From NCBI GenBank assembly GCA_905236925.1, contig CAJOQS010000149.1:1-10841 (forward strand): DNA of 10,841 nucleotides, in the 5' to 3' direction. The stretch's first letter is position 1. Each line of letters starts with the position of its first letter. The notes below the pieces were generated by a model. That model ran no database searches. It was given only the letters and a program-made list of their open reading frames with translations, and was not told the DNA's origin. The position numbers and the translations under genes were made by a program. Shown in pieces: positions 1-5,374 of this stretch. Origin of the DNA: an uncultured Lachnospiraceae bacterium (GTDB lineage: Bacteria; Bacillota; Clostridia; Lachnospirales; Lachnospiraceae).

Positions 1-98
1 CCGTTAATGGTCTCAGATCCGCATTCTGCTTTTACTCACTTTATGCTGTCCGATTCCGAGTATATCGTATATTTCCTTATGCGCGGTTTTTGCCGTAC

Positions 99-383
99 TT
101 ATGCCACGCCTACCGCATCGTTCAAGATATCCTTCAGTGACGCGATCGAACTCGTATGTGACCTGATGATGCGCGTGGCCTTGTCTATATTGTTCAGCGC
201 GCAGTTTATCATCTTATGAGACACCGTATGCGTAAAAAGGATCAGCAGATCCGGCGATCCTATCCTGTCTTTCATACTACCGCACGGCTTAAGGAATACC
301 TTGGCCTTGCAGCCGTACTCCTTACAGAGATTTGTATATTGACGCTCCATACATTCATTTCCGCCTATTATCACAACGCTCAT
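99..383 (-). CDS. DUF2325 family protein
   Basis: Encodes 94 residues. The start is the ATG at 383-381 because GGGGGAA lies just upstream; an in-frame ATG at 416 falls inside a strong hairpin and has no ribosome binding site. The protein opens with a hydrophobic strand and a GGNECM motif (residues 7-12). It continues with Cys20, Cys25 and Cys34, FTHTVSHKM (50-58) and RSHTSS (74-79) before a short C-terminal helix, which is the pattern and usual length (about 90-100) of DUF2325. The family has no established biochemical function; Cys and His conservation makes metal or redox sensing plausible, but that is inference. It often occurs near feo genes in clostridia. Here it has its own promoter with two operators, so it appears to be a separate member of the same metal regulon. 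It is probably cytoplasmic, as no signal peptide or membrane segment is visible. Confidence 0.88.
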   Translation of the reverse strand: MSVVIIGGNECMERQYTNLCKEYGCKAKVFLKPCGSMKDRIGSPDLLILFTHTVSHKMINCALNNIDKATRIIRSHTSSIASLKDILNDAVGVA

Positions 384-410
384 AGCAGATTCCCCCTTTC
401 GCTTCGCTTC

Positions 411-450
411 AGGCATTCGCAGTTTCGCCTCCGGCGAAAGCTGCTTGCCT
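411..450 (-). promoter_or_regulatory. 5'-UTR hairpin upstream of DUF2325
   Basis: A near-perfect 40-nt stem-loop. AGGCA (411-415) pairs with TGCCT (446-450), GCAG (419-422) with CTGC (441-444), and TTTCGCC (423-429) with GGCGAAA (433-439) around a 3-nt loop. Only a 3-nt bulge and single unpaired bases interrupt it. It lies in the predicted DUF2325 leader, 27 bases before the start codon. There is no U-tract on either strand, so it is not an ordinary terminator. Its role is unknown; mRNA stability or translational control are options. Confidence 0.6.
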
Positions 451-472
451 TTGTGTAATGCGCATTCCCATC

Positions 473-490
473 GGTTAGCAATTGCTAACC
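473..490. promoter_or_regulatory. DtxR-type operator, copy 1 (perfect palindrome)
   Basis: GGTTAGCAATTGCTAACC is a perfect 18-bp palindrome and the best copy of the RGTTAG-N6-CTAACY family found in this window. It lies just downstream of the predicted transcription start of the DUF2325 promoter, 25 bp centre to centre from copy 2. A bound repressor would block RNA polymerase clearance. The assignment to a DtxR-type protein rests on the half-site and on two such genes in the window. Confidence 0.82.
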
Positions 491-497
491 TCTATAT

Positions 498-515
498 AGT
501 TATACTATGCTAACT
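498..515. promoter_or_regulatory. DtxR-type operator, copy 2, over the DUF2325 -10
   Basis: AGTTATACTATGCTAACT keeps the 6-6-6 spacing, with one change in the left half-site (T for G at position 6). It covers the -10 hexamer and the adjacent spacer of the DUF2325 promoter, so occupancy should exclude polymerase. Confidence 0.72.
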
Positions 516-527
516 CTGATAAGTCAA
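499..527 (-). promoter_or_regulatory. Sigma-A promoter of DUF2325
   Basis: On the minus strand TTGACT (527-522) is followed by exactly 17 bases and then TATAAC (504-499). This is one mismatch per hexamer from the consensus at ideal spacing. Transcription should begin near 492 and give a leader of about 110 nt containing the 411-450 hairpin. Operator copies 1 and 2 flank and overlap the promoter, implying repression by a metal-loaded DtxR-type protein. Confidence 0.75.
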
Positions 528-586
528 GTCTTTTTTGCCTATTATCGCGCATAACAACATGCTATTAAAATAGTTGTTGACATTTG

Positions 587-604
587 CGTTAGTCGGTGCT
601 AATC
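587..604. promoter_or_regulatory. Degenerate DtxR-type operator, copy 3
   Basis: CGTTAGTCGGTGCTAATC keeps the TTAG-N6-CTAA core but differs from the consensus at two outer positions. It lies about 80 bp upstream of the DUF2325 promoter. It also sits just after a rightward-facing TTGACA (577-582) that lacks a good -10 at 17 bp. It could be a distal auxiliary site or a relic; no gene is obviously driven from it. Confidence 0.45.
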
Positions 605-607
605 CGT

Positions 608-635
608 CTGTGAACATTAAAGTAATTGTTCACAG
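608..635. promoter_or_regulatory. 9-bp inverted repeat CTGTGAACA...TGTTCACAG
   Basis: CTGTGAACA (608-616) and TGTTCACAG (627-635) are perfect complements around an A+T-rich 10-base centre. Neither strand continues into a run of T, so an intrinsic terminator is unlikely. It is unlike the RGTTAG family and may be a binding site for another regulator, or an RNA stem in the 3' UTR of the upstream HMA gene. The rest of the gene-free stretch 384-683 holds only the promoter, operators and hairpin listed separately. Confidence 0.45.
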
Positions 636-683
636 CATAAAACAGGAGTATTATCTTCAATCTGCTGTTCGCAGGTTAAGGTC

Positions 684-1058
684 TCAGCAATTCTTTTCAC
701 AGGAGAGCATCGTATAACCCGAAGCTGCGATGATCCTTCCAAGCTCCGTATCGCTCTCCTCCTGCTTTGATAAAAGCTCTACCCTTTTGTTTCCGACATC
801 CGCCTTCGCCCATCTGTAGCCGCATCTGTTAAGTGCGTTCTCAACGCGAAGTGCACAGTTGGAACAATGCATCCCATCCACCTTCAACGTATAAGTGAAT
901 GGATAGTCGGCTTTGTTCCTGTCCTTTACGCGCACTTTCTTCTCGCCGGGTTCACGCTCACCGCAGCACGAGGATCCGTAGCGGATCCTTTTGACCGTAC
1001 TGTACACAGCCAAACCGACGATGAGTACAAGTGCAGCAATGATAACAGCGTTTCCCAT
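684..1058 (-). CDS. Membrane-anchored heavy-metal-associated (HMA) domain protein
   Basis: Encodes 124 residues. The start is the ATG at 1058-1056, five bases after GGAGAG. A longer reading frame from 1139 would run through the upstream hairpins and lacks a ribosome binding site. Residues 4-22 form one membrane helix followed by basic residues and a Cys pair (31-32). This closely resembles FeoB-associated Cys-rich membrane proteins. A linker leads to an HMA fold at about residues 54-122 with GMHCSNC (62-68); Cys65 and Cys68 are the expected soft-metal ligands. Two more Cys sit near the C-terminus (120 and 124). HMA domains bind and hand over Cu(I) or similar ions, but some small HMA-like proteins have other roles. 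It is the last gene of the DtxR-ABC unit, suggesting metal handling at the membrane. The cargo is not known from sequence. Confidence 0.85.
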   Translation of the reverse strand: MGNAVIIAALVLIVGLAVYSTVKRIRYGSSCCGEREPGEKKVRVKDRNKADYPFTYTLKVDGMHCSNCALRVENALNRCGYRWAKADVGNKRVELLSKQEESDTELGRIIAASGYTMLSCEKNC

Positions 1059-1167
1059 ATCACTCTCCATTCCGTGCCCACAAACGCGCTTCACATTCCA
1101 CAGGCACGGAATGTGAGAGCGCGATTTGTGTTTCGGCACAAATCGTGCTGTGATGAAAAATCACACT
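1059..1167 (-). promoter_or_regulatory. Structured leader with alternative hairpins before the HMA gene
   Basis: This gap between the permease stop and the HMA start is almost wholly made of inverted repeats. Stem 1: 1149-1154 with 1160-1165. Stem 2: 1122-1130 with 1137-1145, extending to about 12 bp. Stem 3: 1091-1099 with 1108-1116. Stem 4: 1071-1078 with 1103-1110, ending 3 bases from the HMA ribosome binding site. Stem 5: 1079-1089 with 1119-1130, enclosing stem 3. Stems 2 and 5 share an arm, as do stems 3 and 4, so two exclusive folds exist. No U-tract is present. It looks like an attenuator-type or translational switch, though a simple processing or stability structure is possible. Confidence 0.5.
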
Positions 1168-3858
1168 TTATTCCACATCTTTTAATGCTACATCAAGCGG
1201 TATATGCTTTATCCTGATGTAGTCGATCATAGATACGAACATGTATCCTATCAGCAGGTACAATACAGACAGAACAGCCGAAACAGGCTTCAGGAAGAAT
1301 CTGAAAAAACCGTCCATCTGCATCATAAATACCTTGAATATCCAGAGCATCAGATAGTACCCCGCAACAAATCCCACGATTGAAAACAGTGTTACTACTA
1401 TCGCAGTGGGTACGATGTAAAGGGAACCGATCTCCCCGTTCCTGAATCCCAGTATCTTTGCCATCGATATGGACTGCTCGTTTCTTTCGATTATTATCTT
1501 TGCGAGCAGATATATCAGCGCCGCAGTCAGGACCACAAGCACATACTTGAATACATCGATGATCCCGCCCATGGAGTGATTCAGCTGAACAGTGACCTTT
1601 CTGATATCATCCGCAGTTATAACGGTGGCTATACTCTGCTCGTCAATATCCTTTATCTCGTTGCGCGAGAAGAATCCCGTAAACTCATCGTCATCCTTTT
1701 CGAATACATCATTAAAGCTGACGATGTTCATAAATGCAGCAATTCCGCCTTCGTAGTCAACAATACCTGCAACCTTGAACTCATAGCTCTTATTCTCGTA
1801 TTCCGCATGGAGCTTCACGGTATCGCCTTCCGAGATTCCGAACTTATCGCTGAATGCGTTGGAGATGTATACGCTTTCCGTGTCTGTTTTATTCCCAATG
1901 CTTATATATGCACTGTCTTTAACAATTCCGTAAACGGTCACGCTCTCGTCACCGCCGCTTCCCATTCCCGATCGGAAGGAAGACTGCTTTTTGGAATACT
2001 TTAGTGTTGTGGCTCCGAATTTTTCCGCCGTGGGTTCCGAAGTCTCTATGGTATTGCCATCCTCGTCCTCCGATCCCATGAGCATGTACTGGTATTCGGC
2101 AAACATCATATTGGGTGCTTCTTCGGCGTAGTGATTGAGCGAATCCGGCAGTCCGAAAGCAAAGCACATCATCAGTTCAATGAAGATGACTCCGAAGATC
2201 AGGATCGCGTAATTCGGCATGTTCTGGAAAAGGATCCTGAGTCTGAACCTCTTCATAAAGGACCATCTCGGAAGTCTTCTCGCCTTGGTTCTCTTTGACT
2301 TGCTCAGGTCGTGTCTTAAGAAGCGCAGAGGGCTGAGCTGAAGCTTTCTGACTATCACGAAAAGATTGATGAAGAACATCAGGACCAGCGGAATTATCGT
2401 CGTCTTGACCAAAGCGGTATTACTCCATACGGGATAACACTTCGGGAGGCTGTAGCTCTCGTAATACAGATTGACAGCAACATCCTTGAAGACTGTGTAA
2501 CCCAGCGCATTTCCTATCGCGGCTCCGATAAGCGTTACGATAAGCGGCATTGCCATATAGTGAACGATCATTTCACGCTTGCTGTAACCCGAAGCCCTCA
2601 GGGTTCCTATAACGGGCGCTTCCTTGTCGATAGTATTGCTGATGGTAACAGCGAAAATGAACGCTATAACACCGATCAGGATATAGCACAGGATCGCAGT
2701 ACCCGCCGAATCGCCTTCTATATCCGAGGGTGCGAAATTCGTCGCCTGTCTCAGATATTCGGGCAGATAATCCTTGATCTCATTGTCATGCACAAGGGTC
2801 TGGGTAATAAGGGCTTTCAGGAAGGCCTCCGAATGATCGGCCTGTTCGATCTTATCCTGCGGTGCATTGATGTACTTGAAGGCATAATTGTAATGAACAC
2901 GTGCTGAGAGCCCGTCGAACGCTTCGGGAGTTACCATTGCCACATCAAAACCGAAGGCGTCAAACATCAGATCCGTATTTGATTCGTGGAGTGTCAGATA
3001 GTTAACGTAGGATAAGAGTCCTACTACCTCGAACTTCTTCCCTCCGACGGTAATGCGGTCACCGATCTTCACGCCGACATTGTCCGCATGCATCCTGTCG
3101 ATTGCTATCTCATTGGCGTTTTGTGGTGCACGTCCGGAGTTGAACGAAGCCATATCGACCGTGGAATCGCTTTTGAAAACCCTGACGGTAGCATCGGTCG
3201 TGCCGGTGTTGTTGTAATCCTCGTCTTCGTTTCTGTAGAAATGCTCGGTTATGCTAACCGGAACAGGCATGATCTCGTCGTTCAGGTTATAGCGGTCTGC
3301 AACCTTGTCCCATTCCTCGTCAACCTTCTCAATGACCGTGTCATGTGCTTCCTTATAAGCGTCCTTCACGGCCTGCTTATAGTCTTCTGTCTCCCTTGCT
3401 TCGGCTATGGCGCTCTCGAGATTCTCCGAAAGAGCCTTGTCGATCTGCTCACGGATCTGCGTTTCATCGGTTATTCCGTATGCTGCGCACATGGTCCTTA
3501 CGTTTTCCTCGATTACTGAAGATACAGTCTCGTTAAGCTTCTCTTCGATCGCTTCGGCAACTTCTTTGTCAGCCTCATCGTATCCCTTGTTTATGTAGTA
3601 TTCGCGCACGTCGGCTTTTTCGCCCGTGCTGATCGCGCTCAACAATTCCCCGGATGCACGGTCCCTCAGCTCAAAGCAGCCGTCCTCAAGGTTCAGTTCT
3701 TCCCTTCCCTCGTAAACTGCAGCAAGCATACTGTCATGTCCTACATACATACCGGAAATAACACCGATCATCAGGACCATGAAAATGATTATTACCAGAT
3801 ATTTATGCCAATCGGACTTCAGTTCCTTGGGTATCCTTTTGATAAGAGGATTCTTCAT
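1168..3858 (-). CDS. ABC transporter permease, FtsX/LolE-MacB-like, 896 residues
   Basis: Membrane subunit of an ABC transporter, partner of the ATPase 12 bp upstream (overlap-free, typical of translational coupling). The ATG at 3858 follows GGGGGCGG. One helix near residues 20-38 is followed by about 345 extracytoplasmic residues. Of these, 60-190 are highly charged and helical, probably coiled coil, and 200-330 resemble a MacB-type periplasmic core domain. Helices at about 386-408, 435-457 and 485-504 form the first FtsX unit, with TLRASGYSKREM (419-430) after its first helix. A helix at 549-570, a second external domain (575-765) and helices at 767-790, 813-838 and 857-878 form the second FtsX unit, with its matching MAKILGFRNGEI (799-810). 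This family moves lipids, lipoproteins, peptides or drugs, or transmits force, rather than importing ions. Its substrate here is unknown. Placement behind a DtxR-type gene links it to metal status. Confidence 0.9.
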   Translation of the reverse strand: MKNPLIKRIPKELKSDWHKYLVIIIFMVLMIGVISGMYVGHDSMLAAVYEGREELNLEDGCFELRDRASGELLSAISTGEKADVREYYINKGYDEADKEVAEAIEEKLNETVSSVIEENVRTMCAAYGITDETQIREQIDKALSENLESAIAEARETEDYKQAVKDAYKEAHDTVIEKVDEEWDKVADRYNLNDEIMPVPVSITEHFYRNEDEDYNNTGTTDATVRVFKSDSTVDMASFNSGRAPQNANEIAIDRMHADNVGVKIGDRITVGGKKFEVVGLLSYVNYLTLHESNTDLMFDAFGFDVAMVTPEAFDGLSARVHYNYAFKYINAPQDKIEQADHSEAFLKALITQTLVHDNEIKDYLPEYLRQATNFAPSDIEGDSAGTAILCYILIGVIAFIFAVTISNTIDKEAPVIGTLRASGYSKREMIVHYMAMPLIVTLIGAAIGNALGYTVFKDVAVNLYYESYSLPKCYPVWSNTALVKTTIIPLVLMFFINLFVIVRKLQLSPLRFLRHDLSKSKRTKARRLPRWSFMKRFRLRILFQNMPNYAILIFGVIFIELMMCFAFGLPDSLNHYAEEAPNMMFAEYQYMLMGSEDEDGNTIETSEPTAEKFGATTLKYSKKQSSFRSGMGSGGDESVTVYGIVKDSAYISIGNKTDTESVYISNAFSDKFGISEGDTVKLHAEYENKSYEFKVAGIVDYEGGIAAFMNIVSFNDVFEKDDDEFTGFFSRNEIKDIDEQSIATVITADDIRKVTVQLNHSMGGIIDVFKYVLVVLTAALIYLLAKIIIERNEQSISMAKILGFRNGEIGSLYIVPTAIVVTLFSIVGFVAGYYLMLWIFKVFMMQMDGFFRFFLKPVSAVLSVLYLLIGYMFVSMIDYIRIKHIPLDVALKDVE

Positions 3859-3870
3859 TTCACCGCCCCC

Positions 3871-4578
3871 TTACCACTCAAGCTCTGCGGCCGCGATCTT
3901 GTTTTCGTTTATGTCGTTGTGACGTACTACACCGTCTCTCAGCTTGATAACATGGTCAGCCATGTTCTTGATGGCTTCGTTATGAGTTACCATAATAACG
4001 GTGTTTCCGTACTTCTTATTGCAGTCCTCTATAAGAGCGAGGATTTCCTTGGAAGTCTTGTAGTCAAGCGCACCGGTAGGCTCATCGCACATGAGGATGT
4101 CCGGATTCTTTACGACAGCCCTGCCGATCGACACTCTCTGCTGCTGTCCGCCGGAAAGCTGATTGGGATATTTATACTTGTGATCCTGAAGACCGAGCGT
4201 GGTAAGTACCTCCTCGACATCAAGAGGCATGTCCGAAAGGTACGCTCCGACTTCGATATTTTCCTTGACGTTCAGATTCGGGATAAGATTATACATCTGG
4301 AATACATAACCCAGGTGCTTACGCCTATACTGTGTAAGCTGTTTTTCGCTCATTTCCTCGAGCTTGTCGCCGTTAATGCTGACATAGCCCGAATCCGGTG
4401 TGTCGATGCCTCCGATGATGTTCAGAAGTGTTGATTTTCCTGAGCCGGAGGGTCCGAGCAAAACACAGAACTCGCCCCTTTTTACCGTAAAATCCATGCC
4501 GCGCAGGACTTCCTGCTTTGCCTCACCCGTTCCGAAGCTCTTTTTAAGATCCCTGATTTCAAGAAAATTATCATACAT
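3871..4578 (-). CDS. ABC transporter ATP-binding protein, LolD/MacB-like
   Basis: A 235-residue nucleotide-binding subunit that powers the following FtsX-type permease from the cytoplasm. Visible motifs are complete: Walker A GPSGSGKST (42-50), Q-loop Gln94 in YVFQMYNL, signature LSGGQQQR (141-148), Walker B ILMCDEPTGALD (161-172) and switch His199 in MVTHN. The GALD ending of Walker B and the overall length fit the LolD/MacB/FtsE class. The start ATG at 4578 has an AAAGGA about 12 bases upstream, a rather long spacing. That site overlaps the end of the DtxR-type gene, which ends 20 bp earlier, so the two are probably co-transcribed. Nothing in the protein reveals the substrate. Confidence 0.94.
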   Translation of the reverse strand: MYDNFLEIRDLKKSFGTGEAKQEVLRGMDFTVKRGEFCVLLGPSGSGKSTLLNIIGGIDTPDSGYVSINGDKLEEMSEKQLTQYRRKHLGYVFQMYNLIPNLNVKENIEVGAYLSDMPLDVEEVLTTLGLQDHKYKYPNQLSGGQQQRVSIGRAVVKNPDILMCDEPTGALDYKTSKEILALIEDCNKKYGNTVIMVTHNEAIKNMADHVIKLRDGVVRHNDINENKIAAAELEW

Positions 4579-4598
4579 ATATCTTTATCATCCTTTCC

Positions 4599-4982
4599 CT
4601 ATCGTTCATCAGTTCTGCCACAGAATTTCCCCAGCCGCTCAAAGGTCTCATCTCCGATAGCGTGCTCGATCCGGCAGGCCTCTTTGGCCGCTGTATTTTC
4701 GTTCACTCCTATCTTCATGAGGAACTCCTTGATCAGCTCATGCTTGCTGTTTACCTCCTCCGCAATGGCTTTTCCGGAATCCGTAAGGCATATGTGGCCT
4801 TTTTCATTGATATAAATCAGCTTTTTTTCCCGGAGCCTTTTCATTGCCACGCTGACACTGGGCTTCGTAACCCCGAGCTCGGCCGCAAGATCGACAGCCC
4901 TTACGCATCCGTTTCTGTTATTGAGCAGTAATATATTTTTCAGATAATCCTCGGAAGAATTATTCGTATTAGTCAATATCAT
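4599..4982 (-). CDS. Short DtxR-family metal-dependent regulator (Asp/Cys ligand set)
   Basis: Encodes 127 residues from the ATG at 4982, preceded closely by AGGA. A GTG at 5000 would add six residues but lacks a good ribosome binding site. A winged helix-turn-helix (about 15-75, with ELGVTKPSVSVAMKRL as recognition region) is followed by the dimer and metal domain. Candidate ligands are Asp12 in SSEDYL, His81 in KHELIKEFL, and Cys103, Glu106 and His107 in EACRIEH. Asp at the first position is MntR-like, whereas Cys103 matches DtxR Cys102. It lacks the C-terminal SH3-like domain of long DtxR proteins. It heads the unit with the ABC transporter and HMA gene, and operator copy 4 lies upstream, so autoregulation is likely. 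Iron or manganese are the plausible co-repressors; the choice is inference. Confidence 0.9.
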   Translation of the reverse strand: MILTNTNNSSEDYLKNILLLNNRNGCVRAVDLAAELGVTKPSVSVAMKRLREKKLIYINEKGHICLTDSGKAIAEEVNSKHELIKEFLMKIGVNENTAAKEACRIEHAIGDETFERLGKFCGRTDER

Positions 4983-5019
4983 TATTCCTGCAGACCCCAC
5001 TTCTTATCTGTGCTGTTAT

Positions 5020-5037
5020 GGTTAGCCCAATCTAACC
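5020..5037. promoter_or_regulatory. DtxR-type operator, copy 4, before the DtxR-ABC unit
   Basis: GGTTAGCCCAATCTAACC has perfect 6-bp arms with the standard 6-bp centre. It lies between the feo operon terminator and the DtxR-type gene, 38 bp from that gene's ATG, so it should control the regulator, ABC transporter and HMA genes. I could not assign convincing -35 and -10 hexamers here. Confidence 0.78.
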
Positions 5038-5041
5038 CTAT

Positions 5042-5079
5042 GTTTAAAAAGAAAAGACTTAACGTTTGCGGGTTAAATC
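5042..5079 (-). terminator. Intrinsic terminator of the feo operon
   Basis: On the minus strand GATTTAAC (5079-5072) pairs with GTTAAGTC (5063-5056) around an 8-base loop, with one G-U pair. It is followed at once by TTTTCTTTTT. The stem is A+T-rich and therefore modest, but the position 7 bp after the Cys-rich gene and the T-run fit termination of feoA-feoA-feoB. Confidence 0.65.
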
Positions 5080-5085
5080 TTTCTT

Positions 5086-5256
5086 TCATTTTCTATGACA
5101 TTCCGCGCTCATAGCGCAGTTGGCGCATCCGCAGCCGCAGGTGCTCTTTCCTTTCTTTTTGGAGATGATCATGCTTCTTACAACAAGGGATATGATGATC
5201 AGCAGTGCAATGGATACAATGATTGTCCCTGCGTTGGCAGATAAAAACTCGAACAT
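5086..5256 (-). CDS. FeoB-associated Cys-rich membrane protein
   Basis: A 56-residue protein read in a different frame from a longer spurious frame over the same bases. The start ATG at 5256 follows AAGGAAG. Residues 8-31 are a single hydrophobic membrane helix. A short basic stretch (RSMIISKKKGK) follows, then a Cys-rich tail with Cys at 40, 42, 44, 47 and 53 (CGCGCANC). This is the layout of the FeoB-associated Cys-rich membrane protein family, which is found after feoB in many Firmicutes. The exact role is unproven; the small cytoplasmic Cys cluster suggests it receives or senses Fe(II) at FeoB, perhaps substituting for the proteobacterial FeoC. It is the last gene of the feo operon, 118 bp after feoB. 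Confidence 0.9.
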   Translation of the reverse strand: MFEFLSANAGTIIVSIALLIIISLVVRSMIISKKKGKSTCGCGCANCAMSAECHRK

Positions 5257-5289
5257 GTCGATCACTTCCTTTCATTCATTCTTGCGGTT

Positions 5290-5336
5290 CCGGCATTTGC
5301 CGGGGGATACCCCGCCGGTTCAGGCGGGATACCCCT
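5290..5336 (-). other. Intercistronic hairpins between feoB and the Cys-rich gene
   Basis: CCCGCC (5311-5316) pairs with GGCGGG (5323-5328). With one mismatch and one bulge the stem continues through AT/TA to GGGG/CCCC, covering 5303-5335. A second stem, CCGGC (5290-5294) with GCCGG (5299-5303), shares its edge. There is no T-run after either, so full termination is unlikely. Partial attenuation or protection of the feoB message 3' end would fit, giving different levels of feoB and its small partner. Confidence 0.55.
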
Positions 5337-5374
5337 GTTGTATACATAAGGAGTTTAAAGTATTGGCCTATATA

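Noticed and set aside
16..213. A 66-codon stop-free frame on the minus strand overlapping the end of DUF2325 and running past it (ending ...GIGQHKVSKSRMRI).
   Set aside because: It has no start codon with a ribosome binding site, overlaps a confident gene in another frame for more than half its length, and the remaining stretch is short enough to be stop-free by chance. Bases 1-98 otherwise show nothing I can support.
1149..1165. Stem TGTGAT/ATCACA after the permease stop as a terminator.
   Set aside because: Only 6 bp with its T-run in the loop rather than after the stem, so it does not meet the form of an intrinsic terminator; it is kept as part of the structured leader.
3244..3258. GGTTATGCTAACC inside the permease gene, similar to the operator half-sites.
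   Set aside because: The half-sites are too close together for the 18-bp spacing shared by all seven intergenic copies, and it lies in coding sequence where the codons explain it.
3736..4434. A 232-codon frame on the plus strand.
   Set aside because: It is antisense to the ABC ATPase and permease start, both of which have clear family motifs; no start signal or family resemblance is visible in the antisense reading.
5093..5275. A 60-codon frame on the minus strand with many His and Cys residues.
   Set aside because: It is an out-of-frame shadow of the FeoB-associated Cys-rich membrane protein at 5086-5256, which has a membrane helix, the expected Cys cluster and a proper ribosome binding site.
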